NCBI RefSeq assembly: GCF_001192835.1
Contig: NZ_DF968182.1
Span: 1,118,968-1,182,967, forward strand
Origin: Lentimicrobium saccharophilum
Lineage (GTDB): Bacteria; Bacteroidota; Bacteroidia; Bacteroidales; Lentimicrobiaceae
DNA length: 64,000 bases
Direction: 5' to 3'
Position numbers and translations under genes: made by a program. The notes beneath the pieces are model-generated. The model made no database searches, had not been told where the DNA came from, and was given only the letters and a program-made list of their open reading frames with translations. Of the stretch, positions 24,550 to 33,932 are shown in pieces (the stretch's first letter is position 1; the number at the start of each line of letters is the position of its first letter).

Positions 24550-25212
24550 ATGATTCAGGCGAAAGAAATAGTCAAGTCGTATGGAAGTCTCCAGGTATTG
24601 AAAGGGGTATCTGTAGTGATTAAAAAAGGTGAGATCGTTTCGGTGACCGGTGCATCGGGAGCCGGCAAATCGACCCTGCTTCACATTCTCAGCACCATAG
24701 ACCGGGCCGACAGTGGTCATGTAGTTGTAGACGGAATTGATACCGGTAAGCTCAACGACCGTAAACTTGCCGAATTCCGGAACCGGAAAGTGGGTTTTGT
24801 TTTTCAGTTTCACCACCTGCTGCCTGAATTTACAGCCCTTGAAAATGTTTGTATCCCTGCATTTATCGCCGGGACCGGCCGCAGGGGGGCTGAACTCCGG
24901 GCCATGGAATTGCTTGATTTTCTTAACCTGAAAGACCGCTCCTCACATAAGCCATCAGAATTATCGGGGGGAGAGCAACAGCGCATTGCGGTAGCCAGGG
25001 CATTGATCAACAGTCCTTCTGTGATAATGGCTGACGAGCCTTCGGGCAATCTCGACTCAACCAACGCAAGGCAGTTGCATCAGCTCTTCTTTGAATTGCG
25101 CGAAAAGTTCAGCCAAACCATTCTGATTGTCACCCATAACGAAGAACTCGCTGAAATGGCTGATCGCAGGCTCTTTATGCGAGACGGACTCATTTTTGAC
25201 CACAAAACCTGA
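24550..25212 (+). CDS. ABC transporter ATP-binding protein, LolD-like
   Basis: A 220-residue ATPase with Walker [10 protein letters not shown] (residues 35-43), the Q-loop [18 protein letters not shown], signature [15 protein letters not shown], Walker [13 protein letters not shown] and the switch His in VTHN. The [11 protein letters not shown] stretch and short length are those of the LolD/MacB/FtsE group, which serve lipoprotein release or export through FtsX-like permeases. No permease gene is next to it, as is frequent for LolD in Bacteroidota. The substrate is therefore inferred. Confidence 0.85.
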   Translation: MIQAKEIVKSYGSLQVLKGVSVVIKKGEIVSVTGASGAGKSTLLHILSTIDRADSGHVVVDGIDTGKLNDRKLAEFRNRKVGFVFQFHHLLPEFTALENVCIPAFIAGTGRRGAELRAMELLDFLNLKDRSSHKPSELSGGEQQRIAVARALINSPSVIMADEPSGNLDSTNARQLHQLFFELREKFSQTILIVTHNEELAEMADRRLFMRDGLIFDHKT

Positions 25213-25307
25213 TTTAGCAAAGCACCCAATAAACTTTCCTGATTTTCGTTTTGTTATAGCGCTATTGAGCAAAAACAATACGTGATTACCAATTATCTGA
25301 CTTCAAA

Positions 25308-28300
25308 ATGATTAAATATTTCTCTATCCGGATTTTATCCGCCTTTCTTCTGATATGTTCACTCTTCCTGGGATGCGGTATAAATGCCTATGCTCAAAGC
25401 ATTGACCCCGCAAGGTTACAGCAATTTGAAGAAGCCATCCTCCGTGGTGAAGAATTTCTGCAGGCAAAGGATTATGCAAGAGCCAAAGCCGAATACCAGA
25501 AGGCATTGAATATTGACCCCTCGGCCAAATTCCCAAAAGACAAGCTGGCCCAGATCAGGAAGGTTTACACAGATCCTGAAGACGAAGTACGGTTCACCAA
25601 TGCAGTTGAACAAGGTAACCGCCTTATGCTGGCAAAGAATTTTGATGCAGCCAAAGATCAGTTTTCCATAGCGGTCAACATCAAACCGGAAGACAAAACA
25701 ATCCGCGATAAGCTTGCTGAAGCCGAGAGACTTGCCAAAGAAAGGCAGGAGATGGTGAACCAATATGAAAAAATCGTAGCAGAAGCTGATAAATTGTACA
25801 CTTCAGGAAACCTGCAGGCTGCCAGGGAAAAATATGCCGAAGCTTCCGCACTGAATCCGGAAGAAAACCATCCAAAACAGCGCATCCGTGACATCGACAA
25901 CAACCTTGCATCAGAAAAAGCAAAGCAGGAGTTGTATGAAAAACTGCTGACTGAGGCTGATGAAGCCTATATGAACAGGGATTTCACCACGGCAAAACTG
26001 AAGTATGAGCAAGCCCTGAAGATCAAACCGGCCGATAACTATCCCAAAAGCATGCTTTCAAGAGTTGCTGAAGGAATGACCCAGCAAAAGGATGCGCTGG
26101 CAAAATACCAGACCTTGATTGCATCTGCCGACCGCTTATTTCAGGCCGGGGATTACGAAACTGCCCTAACAGCTTATCAGCAGGCTTCAGGCATTATGTC
26201 ATCAGAAGAATATCCGAAAACACGGATTGCTGAAATAAACGGCATACTGCAGCAGCAAAAGGAACTTGAAGAGAATTACAACGACGCTATCACCCGCGGC
26301 GATGCCCTGATACTGGAAAAAAAATATGAAGAAGCCAGGGCAATATTCCAGCAGGCCGCCACCCTGAAACCCACCGAAACATATCCAAAGCAAAAGATTG
26401 AGGAGATTGCCGGGCTGACCGCTGCCCTGAAAGAAGCTGAAATAAACCAATCCTATCAGGAGGCAATTTCAAAAGCTGATAATTTTTTCACGATTCCCGA
26501 TTACCCATCAGCCCTTGATGCATACGGGCAAGCCAAAAAAATTAAACCTGCCGAAAATTATCCTGACCAGCAGATTTCCAGGATCAATGATATACTGACC
26601 AAAGAAAAGGCGGATCAACAAGCATACAGCAATGTCATTGCAGAAGGTGATCAGTTATTCAACGCCGGGAATTATACCGGGGCAAAAGAGAAGTACAATC
26701 AGGCACTGAATATTAAACCCGGGGAAGCTTATCCGGCATCACAAATTTCAAAGGCAGATCAGCAACTGGCGCTCCAAAAAGAGAAGGACGACCTCTACCT
26801 TAAAACAGTGAGTGAGGCTGACCGTCTGTATGCCGAAAAAAACGTAAACAATGCCCTGACTGAATATAACAAGGCAGCATTGCTAAAGCCGGAAGAAGTC
26901 TATCCAAAAGAACAAATCGCAAAATTACAGACCGAACTTGATAACCTCAGGTCAGCAGAAGAAAAATACAAGAATTACATTGCCGAAGGTGACCGTTTAT
27001 ACGACAACCGGGACCTTCAAAATTCGGCCAATGCCTATAACAATGCACTGGCCATCAGACCAGGGGAAAAATATCCATCAGAACGAATAGCCCGGATCGG
27101 ACAGGAAATGGAGAATCAACGCATTCAGCGTGAAAACTACTCCACGGAAATTGCAAAAGCCGATCAGATGTTCAGCGACGGAAAATACGAGGAAGCCCGA
27201 ACGACCTATACCAGGGCGGCCGGTATTTTGCCGGGCGAAAATTATCCTCCGGAGCAAATAGCAAAAATTGAAAAAATAATCAGGGACCGGGAGTCGCTGG
27301 AAGAGAATTATGCAGCATATATTTCAGAAGGAGATGCCGCTTTCGCGAATAAACAATACCAGGCAGCACGTTCATCCTATCAACAGGCGCTGATGCTTAA
27401 ACCCGGTGAAAAATATCCAACTGATCGCATTGCCCTAACCGATAAAGAACTGGAAACGGCCATGCAACTATCAGCAGGGTATCAAAAAGCCATTGCTGAA
27501 GGAGATATTCTTTTCAATTCAGGATCGCTCGGGGAAGCCAGGGATAAATATGCCGGCGCACTTAAACTGCAGCCCGGAGAAACCTATCCTGCCATCCAGA
27601 TTGAACGGATCGCGCAAATGCAGGCAGAGCAGCTGGCCAATGAACAAAAATTCAGCAAAGCCATTGAGGATGGCGACCGTTTATTTAGTGCCGGAGAATA
27701 TCGCCAGGCTCAGACCCATTACAATGCTGCCTTAATGATCAAACAGGATGCCGCCCACCCGGCAGGCAGGATTGCGGAAATTGCAAAAATACTGGGAGAG
27801 CAGGAAGCGACCGACAAACAGTATGCGGATGCCATACAACTTGGAGACAATATGTTGTCACAGAATAAGCTTGATGAAGCAGCATCGGCTTACCTGCAGG
27901 CCGGACAACTCAAGCCTTCCGAAACATACCCCGGAAGTCAGCTTGAGCTCATTGAAGGGAGGCGGGAAGCAGAAAAAGCACTGAATGAAAATTATGCCAA
28001 TGCCATAATCACCGCCGATGCAGCATTTGAATCAAAAGATTATTCACAAGCCCTGGCATCATACAGGAAGGCGCTTGAACTCAAGCCCGGCAGCGAATAT
28101 CCATCAGCAAAAATCAGGGAGATCAACGGCATACAGGAAGAGCAGAAAATGCTGGCTGACAGGGAGTATTATGAAGCAATCCGGCAAGCTGATCAGCTTT
28201 TCAGTGAAGAAGATTATACCTCGGCCGTTAAATTTTATGAAAATGCTTCCGCACTCAAACCAGGTGAAAAACATCCACAGGACAGAATCCTTGCTATCCG

Positions 28301-28838
28301 GACCATCTTGCAGGAGCGCACCCTGAATCAGCTTGCCACATACAATAAACATATCATCAATGCCGACAGGTTGTACCAGGATAAAATATTTGACCAGGCG
28401 ATCGACGCATATCTTGCGGCATCCATTGCCAGACCGGATGAAACCTATCCCGGAGAAATGATCGGAAAGATCAGGAAATACCTGGAAGATCATGCCATGG
28501 TTGACCTGATCAGCGATCCAACGATAATAGATGCAGACACAGAAAAGAGATTCAGCTTCAACCCGATTGAAATGCGTCTGCGGAAAAACAACTATGTATC
28601 CATTAAAGGCCGCAAAACCAGCGAAGCCGATCCTAAAGTATATGTGAATTACGGGAAAGGCAACCAAAAGAACGGAGGCATTGTAATCAGGAGTATAACC
28701 ACGGAAGAAAACGGAGATTACCTGGTTCGGGTGAGCATTCAGGACAAATGGTACCGGGAGGACAATAACTGGATAGCTATCTACGCGGAAGGTGGAAGCA
28801 TTGAAATTTCAAAAATGCAGATCGCCCAGGGAGATTAA
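25308..28838 (+). CDS. Secreted protein of 18 tandem 57-residue TPR-like repeats
   Basis: A 1176-residue protein. A signal sequence (residues 1-30, with LFLGC a possible lipobox) leads into 18 repeats of 57-59 residues from about 40 to 1064. A C-terminal domain of about 110 beta-rich residues follows. Each repeat starts with Tyr/Phe, has A(D/E)x(L/F)F, a TPR-type helix pair (YxxAxxxYxxAL), the KPxExYP turn and a charged helix IxxI..; the last 15 residues of each unit look like coiled coil. Repeat-to-repeat identity is high in the turn and low in the linker. Probably a long periplasmic or surface rod for protein contacts; specific role unknown. Confidence 0.8.
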   Translation: MIKYFSIRILSAFLLICSLFLGCGINAYAQSIDPARLQQFEEAILRGEEFLQAKDYARAKAEYQKALNIDPSAKFPKDKLAQIRKVYTDPEDEVRFTNAVEQGNRLMLAKNFDAAKDQFSIAVNIKPEDKTIRDKLAEAERLAKERQEMVNQYEKIVAEADKLYTSGNLQAAREKYAEASALNPEENHPKQRIRDIDNNLASEKAKQELYEKLLTEADEAYMNRDFTTAKLKYEQALKIKPADNYPKSMLSRVAEGMTQQKDALAKYQTLIASADRLFQAGDYETALTAYQQASGIMSSEEYPKTRIAEINGILQQQKELEENYNDAITRGDALILEKKYEEARAIFQQAATLKPTETYPKQKIEEIAGLTAALKEAEINQSYQEAISKADNFFTIPDYPSALDAYGQAKKIKPAENYPDQQISRINDILTKEKADQQAYSNVIAEGDQLFNAGNYTGAKEKYNQALNIKPGEAYPASQISKADQQLALQKEKDDLYLKTVSEADRLYAEKNVNNALTEYNKAALLKPEEVYPKEQIAKLQTELDNLRSAEEKYKNYIAEGDRLYDNRDLQNSANAYNNALAIRPGEKYPSERIARIGQEMENQRIQRENYSTEIAKADQMFSDGKYEEARTTYTRAAGILPGENYPPEQIAKIEKIIRDRESLEENYAAYISEGDAAFANKQYQAARSSYQQALMLKPGEKYPTDRIALTDKELETAMQLSAGYQKAIAEGDILFNSGSLGEARDKYAGALKLQPGETYPAIQIERIAQMQAEQLANEQKFSKAIEDGDRLFSAGEYRQAQTHYNAALMIKQDAAHPAGRIAEIAKILGEQEATDKQYADAIQLGDNMLSQNKLDEAASAYLQAGQLKPSETYPGSQLELIEGRREAEKALNENYANAIITADAAFESKDYSQALASYRKALELKPGSEYPSAKIREINGIQEEQKMLADREYYEAIRQADQLFSEEDYTSAVKFYENASALKPGEKHPQDRILAIRTILQERTLNQLATYNKHIINADRLYQDKIFDQAIDAYLAASIARPDETYPGEMIGKIRKYLEDHAMVDLISDPTIIDADTEKRFSFNPIEMRLRKNNYVSIKGRKTSEADPKVYVNYGKGNQKNGGIVIRSITTEENGDYLVRVSIQDKWYREDNNWIAIYAEGGSIEISKMQIAQGD

Positions 28839-29026
28839 GTTCCCGTAAGGGTATGTCATAAATATCCTAACCTGCACATACCGGACACTACCGGCTTTTG
28901 CATTTATTATCAATGCAATACAGCGTTGCGCTTCCTGCTTTTTAAAATTTTTCCATCTTTCGGTTAAACCTTCGGAGAAGATCAATTTTTTATGACATTT
29001 GCAGCAATCTGCAAACTACTGCAATT
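28839..29026. other. Intergenic region, nothing distinctive
   Basis: A 188-bp gap. A weak TTCCCGTAAGGG hairpin lies right after the repeat-protein stop. No -7 consensus box was found before the aminotransferase-like gene. Confidence 0.3.
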
Positions 29027-30487
29027 ATGGAAAACTATTTTGAAACTTTCCGCCGGAACACCATCGGACATGATGCAGAATATGATACTCCTTTTGGAAG
29101 GCAAAAGCTGATTTATGCCGATTGGATCGCCAGCGGAAGACTATATAAACCCATTGAAGAAAGGCTTTCATACGAAATAGGTCCTTTTATCGGCAATACG
29201 CACACCGAGACCAGCGAAACAGGCACCTCCATGACCAGGGCGTATCACGAAGCGCATAAACGGATCAAAAAACATGTAAATGCAGGGCCCGAGGATGTTA
29301 TTATCACGGCCGGATTCGGTATGACCGGGGTAATAGTGAAGTTTCAGCGGATGATGGGACTGAAGATGTGCGGACAGCTCACCGACAGTAAATGCTTTAA
29401 GGAAAAAGAGCGCCCGGTCGTATTTGTCACGCATATGGAACACCACAGTAATCACACTTCATGGTTTGAGACCATGAGTGATGTGGTTGTACTGGCTCCG
29501 GATAAAGATCTGCTGGTTGACCCTGATGAATTGCGCAGACAACTGGAAAATTATAAAGACCGGCCGCTGAAGATCGGGGCGTTTACGGCTTGTTCAAATG
29601 TTACGGGCGTTGGCACTCCTTATCACCAGTTGGCAAAGATTATGCATGAGAACGGTGGCTTCTGCTTTATCGATTTTGCCGCATCAGCCCCATATGCCGA
29701 TATCAACATGCATCCGGAGGATCCACTCGAAAAGTTGGATGCCGTTCTATTTTCGCCGCACAAGTTTTTAGGAGGCCCGGGTTCTTCAGGCGTACTGATT
29801 TTTGACCGGTCAATTTACAAAAGCAGGACACCGGATCAGCCCGGCGGCGGGACCGTTGACTGGACCAATCCGTGGGGTGAATACAAATATGTTGATGATA
29901 TAGAACTGCGTGAAGACGGCGGCACTCCCGGCTTTATGCAGGCCATCCGCACAGCTTTGTGTATTGAACTCAAGGAGCGAATGGGCACGGTAAATATTGC
30001 AAAGAGAGAAGAGGAGTTACTGGAACGCGCTTTCCATGGTATGGATAAAATTCCGGGACTGCATATCCTTGCCAACAATCAGCGGAAACGACTTGGAGTC
30101 ATTTCATTCTATTTCGAGAATATACACTACAATCTTGTAGTGAAACTCCTCTCCGACAGGTATGGCATACAGGTGAGGGGCGGATGCGCCTGCGCCGGGA
30201 CTTACGGGCATTATCTTCTGGATGTAAGTTATGAGCATTCTAAAAGAATCACCGAACTGATCAATCATGGTGACCTTTCACAAAAGCCTGGTTGGGTCAG
30301 GCTTTCCCTGCATCCGACGATGACAAACAACGAACTGGATCATATTCTGAACGCACTGGAAGAAATCAGCCTGCACCATCAGACATGGATGAAAGAATAC
30401 ATGTACAACAAGCACACGAATGAGTTCAGGCATATCCAGGACAATTGCCAGATTACCAATAGGGTGAACGAATGGTTCAAGTTATAA
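29027..30487 (+). CDS. Class V aminotransferase, cysteine desulfurase-like
   Basis: A 486-residue PLP enzyme. The Schiff-base lysine is in FSPHKFLGGPGSSGVL (near residue 243), preceded by FIDFAASAPY with the PLP-binding Asp. A Cys-containing loop RGGCACAGTYG near 387-397 corresponds to the position of the persulfide-forming cysteine of SufS/Csd enzymes. Family members in Bacteroidota are about 480-490 residues and are annotated only as class V PLP enzymes, so sulfur transfer is plausible but not proven. No Fe-S scaffold genes are adjacent. Confidence 0.82.
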   Translation: MENYFETFRRNTIGHDAEYDTPFGRQKLIYADWIASGRLYKPIEERLSYEIGPFIGNTHTETSETGTSMTRAYHEAHKRIKKHVNAGPEDVIITAGFGMTGVIVKFQRMMGLKMCGQLTDSKCFKEKERPVVFVTHMEHHSNHTSWFETMSDVVVLAPDKDLLVDPDELRRQLENYKDRPLKIGAFTACSNVTGVGTPYHQLAKIMHENGGFCFIDFAASAPYADINMHPEDPLEKLDAVLFSPHKFLGGPGSSGVLIFDRSIYKSRTPDQPGGGTVDWTNPWGEYKYVDDIELREDGGTPGFMQAIRTALCIELKERMGTVNIAKREEELLERAFHGMDKIPGLHILANNQRKRLGVISFYFENIHYNLVVKLLSDRYGIQVRGGCACAGTYGHYLLDVSYEHSKRITELINHGDLSQKPGWVRLSLHPTMTNNELDHILNALEEISLHHQTWMKEYMYNKHTNEFRHIQDNCQITNRVNEWFKL

Positions 30488-30534
30488 CAGGCATTCAGAA
30501 GGAGAAAATCTGATATTTCAAATCTCGATGACTG

Positions 30535-31890
30535 CTAATTGGCTTTGCTGAGGGTGATCAGGGTGATTTCCGGAAGAATGCCGACCCGACCGGGGTAGGC
30601 GATATGGCCTAATCCACGGTTCACATAAAGATAATTATCCCTTCCATCACGATTGCCCTGTATGGTAAGGCCGGCCCAGTGCTTATACATATAACGGGCA
30701 GGACTCCACTTCATCCCGAGTGCTTCGATACCAAGCTGCATGCCATGTGTATGCCCCGAGAGGGTAAGATCAAACCCGCGGTAGTTTTCCAGGACCTCTG
30801 CATCCCAGTGGGTCGGATCATGAGAAAGCAGGATATTAAAATCGCAATACGCCACACCCTCCATGGTCTTCGCCATATCTCCGTAACGTTTAAATCGTGC
30901 TGTTGCGCTCCAGTTTTCAACACCTGCTATTAATAAACGGGCACTGTCAATACTGATTACCTCGGTGGAATTACGCAGAAGCTTCCAACCTATTGATTTA
31001 TAGAAATCAATGAGTTCATTCATGTTCTCTTCTTTTTCCTGTGGAGTTTTCCAGGATGTATAATCCCCGTAATCATGGTTGCCGAGAATGGCATAAACAC
31101 CCAGCGGAGCTTTGACTTGTGCAAGAATGTGCCCGAAACCTTTCACCTCAGCGGATGAATAATTCACCAAATCGCCGGTAAACATGACAATATCCGGATT
31201 TAACGCATTGACTTTATCAATGGCGCGCTGCAACGGTGCAGCCGACATCCAGCTACCCAGATGCAGATCGGAAAGCTGAACAATTTTCAGCCCTTCCAGG
31301 GCATCCGGCAGTTCCTCTATCTGAAGAGAGACTGAGTGAACCTTAAATTTATACACCCATATGGTGCTCCCAATTAATAACCCGGCAAAAGCCAGGCCCC
31401 CGATAAATAATCCCATTCGTCTGAAAAAAAGAAATGATTTGCCTGAAGTTTCAGATTTCTTCCTGAAGAATAAACCTGTAACAAAGGCTTTGATTTGTAA
31501 TAAAAAGACCGGTAACAAAGGTATCAGCATGATGACTTTGGCCAGATAGGCCATCAATGCAATGCCCGGAAGATAGATCCGCCAGAATTTACCCATTGAC
31601 TGCAACGGAAAAACTGCTGTACCCAGAAGGAAAAGCAATAAAACAGCCAGAGGGAACCACCATAAAACACTAAAGAAACGCTTTACAGAACTCCTGTACT
31701 TTTTCAGCAAGCCGCCGATACTTTTTAAAATCAGCCAATCGAATAAAAAGAGCAGTACCAGGAAAGGCACGCGCCCGGCATATTTGGGCATTGAATACTG
31801 CATCAACAGGTACAGGACTGTGATCAAAATAAATCCGGCAATAGCCGGAATCAACCACTTAAAAATCCTGTGCTGAAAGATACTCTTCAA
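30535..31890 (-). CDS. Membrane-anchored metallophosphoesterase
   Basis: A 451-residue protein with four to five membrane helices in the first 190 residues and a calcineurin-type phosphoesterase domain after residue 200. Metal motifs are LSDLHLGSW, FTGDLVNY, ILGNHDYGDY, LLSHDP and LSGHTHGMQLG, all complete. The layout resembles YaeI/YkuE-type phosphodiesterases, which act on lipids or UDP-sugars at the membrane. It has a TATTTTTG -7 box upstream and stands alone on the minus strand. Confidence 0.85.
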   Translation of the reverse strand: MKSIFQHRIFKWLIPAIAGFILITVLYLLMQYSMPKYAGRVPFLVLLFLFDWLILKSIGGLLKKYRSSVKRFFSVLWWFPLAVLLLFLLGTAVFPLQSMGKFWRIYLPGIALMAYLAKVIMLIPLLPVFLLQIKAFVTGLFFRKKSETSGKSFLFFRRMGLFIGGLAFAGLLIGSTIWVYKFKVHSVSLQIEELPDALEGLKIVQLSDLHLGSWMSAAPLQRAIDKVNALNPDIVMFTGDLVNYSSAEVKGFGHILAQVKAPLGVYAILGNHDYGDYTSWKTPQEKEENMNELIDFYKSIGWKLLRNSTEVISIDSARLLIAGVENWSATARFKRYGDMAKTMEGVAYCDFNILLSHDPTHWDAEVLENYRGFDLTLSGHTHGMQLGIEALGMKWSPARYMYKHWAGLTIQGNRDGRDNYLYVNRGLGHIAYPGRVGILPEITLITLSKAN

Positions 31891-31952
31891 AATCTGTATG
31901 AATGCGGATGCTGTAATGAAAAACCGACCGGTGAATTTATCGCCGGCCGGTG

Positions 31953-31960
31953 CAAAAATA
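31953..31960 (-). promoter_or_regulatory. -7 box of the metallophosphoesterase gene
   Basis: The minus strand reads TATTTTTG, about 62 bp before the ATG at 31890, in the gap after the dehydratase gene. Confidence 0.5.
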
Positions 31961-31972
31961 CGAAATATTTAT

Positions 31973-33751
31973 TTACGACATTGATTTAACATAATTTACA
32001 AGTCCTTTGGCTTCGAAAATCCCCATCAGTTTTGCAGGAAGCGGAGAAAATCTGAATTCTTTTCCTGCAATGGTAACAAAGCCTCCCGCAAAATCAATTT
32101 CGACTTTATCACCCTGCTTATAAGCATCTACTGCTTCAGGAAGTAAAATGATCGGCAATCCCTGGTTAACAGATGAGCGGTAGAAAATCCGGTTTACTGA
32201 TTTGCAGATAACGGCTTTAACCCCGGCATAAGCAAGTCCTACACATGGGTGCTCCCGTGAGCTGCCGCAACCGAAATTAGCGCCCGCCATAAGGATATCT
32301 CCTTCTTTCACCCTTTCGGAGAAACTATCGTCAAATCCCTTGAACAGATATGGCATAATTTTCTCAGCCTCCGAGCTGTTGATCTCGTAGGTAAATTTTC
32401 CGGCAAACATCTGGTCGGTATTCAGGTTGTCCACATCGGCATAGTTCCAGGTTCCGCTGGCATAGCGATCCTCATCCTTTGCTATATCAACCGTTTTGCT
32501 TTGCTCAATTTTGAAGGGAAATTTGTCGGTAAAGTGGTCTCCGCGCGGATCGGCGATCTCGCCCTTCAGCGCCGAATATGCCACTACCGCAGGAGAAGCG
32601 AGGTAAATGGAAGATTCCTTGTTGCCCATCCGTCCCTTAAAGTTACGGTTTGCTGTAGAAATTACGTTGTAACCATCAGCAGGTATCCCCTGCCCTGTTC
32701 CCAGGCAGGGTCCGCAACTGGGGGCAAGTACATTGGCGCCCGCTTCCATAAACAAACGGATCAGTCCTTCTTCCATGGCCTGCAGATAAATTTCCTGAGA
32801 TGCCGGAATGATCAGTAACTGGAATCCATCCGGTAATTTATTTCCTTTCAGTATCCCGGCCGCTTCGCGCAGGTCCTCGATGCGTCCGTTTGTACAGGTA
32901 CCAATCAGCGCCTGGTTCAGTGTGACCCCTTTAACTTCGGCCAGGGCTTTCACATTGTCGACATGATGAGGGGCAGCAACCACCGGGAACAGCTCATTCA
33001 GGTTAATTTCGATCTCACGGGCATAGCCGGCATCCGGATCAGCCCATTCACCTTCCGCTTTATATCCAAGCCATTCAGAAAGCACTTCATCGGCCGGGAA
33101 AACGGCATTTTTGGCTCCCATCTCCGAAGCCAGGTTGGCAATGGTCATGCGGTCAGAAATATTCAGGGTCTTCACCCCTTCGCCATGATATTCAATGGAC
33201 ATATAATCTGCTCCGCTGGAACCTATCATTCCGATGATCCATAAAGAGAGGTCCTTTGCATATACTCCCTGAGGAAGCTTTCCGTTAAGTATGATTTTGA
33301 TGCTTTCCGGTACACGGAACCAGGTTTCACCCTGCTTCCACAGACCGGCCGTCTCGGTGCGGTCGATCCCGGCAGCAAAAGCGTTAAAAGCACCTGCAGT
33401 GCAGGTATGACTATCGCTTCCAACCACAATCATCTTTGGCCTTGCATATTTCGAAACAATCTGGTGGCAGATTCCTTTACCTACATCGTGAAATTTCTCA
33501 ATCCCCTGTTGCCTGACAATATCCCTGATCTTCTGGTAATCGTTGGCAAGTTTGGCATTGGTCGGCGGGGCATTGTGGTCAAGTACGATCAGTAGCTGAC
33601 CGGGATCGGACACTTTCACCCCTCCCATCTTTGCAAATGTTCCTGCGATACTGGATGTATTGTCGTGGGTTAGGATAATATCCGGTTTACGGAATACAAT
33701 GGCGCCGGCTTCGGCTCCCATGATTTTTTCTGCAAAAGTTTTACCTTTCAT
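31973..33751 (-). CDS. Aconitase-superfamily dehydratase, fused LeuC/LeuD-like (homoaconitase/isopropylmalate type)
   Basis: A 592-residue protein joining the large catalytic part and the swivel domain in one chain. Fe-S ligands are in GSDSHTC, GTCTNGRIEDL and APSCGPCLGTGQG. The swivel domain has GANFGCGSSREHPCVGL and the substrate-loop RIFYRSSVNQGLPI. It is shorter than true aconitase (755 residues at 51481-53748) and closer in size and motifs to 3-isopropylmalate dehydratase or homoaconitase. No other leucine or lysine biosynthesis gene is next to it, so the substrate is open: isopropylmalate, homocitrate or a citrate analogue. Confidence 0.82.
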   Translation of the reverse strand: MKGKTFAEKIMGAEAGAIVFRKPDIILTHDNTSSIAGTFAKMGGVKVSDPGQLLIVLDHNAPPTNAKLANDYQKIRDIVRQQGIEKFHDVGKGICHQIVSKYARPKMIVVGSDSHTCTAGAFNAFAAGIDRTETAGLWKQGETWFRVPESIKIILNGKLPQGVYAKDLSLWIIGMIGSSGADYMSIEYHGEGVKTLNISDRMTIANLASEMGAKNAVFPADEVLSEWLGYKAEGEWADPDAGYAREIEINLNELFPVVAAPHHVDNVKALAEVKGVTLNQALIGTCTNGRIEDLREAAGILKGNKLPDGFQLLIIPASQEIYLQAMEEGLIRLFMEAGANVLAPSCGPCLGTGQGIPADGYNVISTANRNFKGRMGNKESSIYLASPAVVAYSALKGEIADPRGDHFTDKFPFKIEQSKTVDIAKDEDRYASGTWNYADVDNLNTDQMFAGKFTYEINSSEAEKIMPYLFKGFDDSFSERVKEGDILMAGANFGCGSSREHPCVGLAYAGVKAVICKSVNRIFYRSSVNQGLPIILLPEAVDAYKQGDKVEIDFAGGFVTIAGKEFRFSPLPAKLMGIFEAKGLVNYVKSMS

Positions 33752-33876
33752 GGCGTTGCTTTTGATTTGATTATTGATATGAGGAATTTCTACCTGATAA
33801 TTAATGCAACGAATTTACAGGTTTTCCGGCACCTTCTCCCTGCAAGCCAAAAATATTTTCCCGTAAAAGAAATCAC

Positions 33877-33904
33877 AAAAAAACCACCGCTGAGGGTGGT
33901 TTTT
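33877..33904. terminator. Hairpin terminator after the DUF6340 gene
   Basis: AAAAACCACC and GGTGGTTTTT around a GCTGAG loop. The T and A tracts on both sides make it usable in either direction; it lies 29 bp beyond the minus-strand DUF6340 stop. Confidence 0.82.
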
Positions 33905-33932
33905 CATTTATGCATGCAACTTGTTTTTTCAA

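Noticed and set aside
25420-28500. CRISPR-like regular spacing of 171 bp
   Set aside because: The periodicity is that of the encoded 57-residue protein repeat; the DNA units are diverged and there are no unique spacers between identical repeats.
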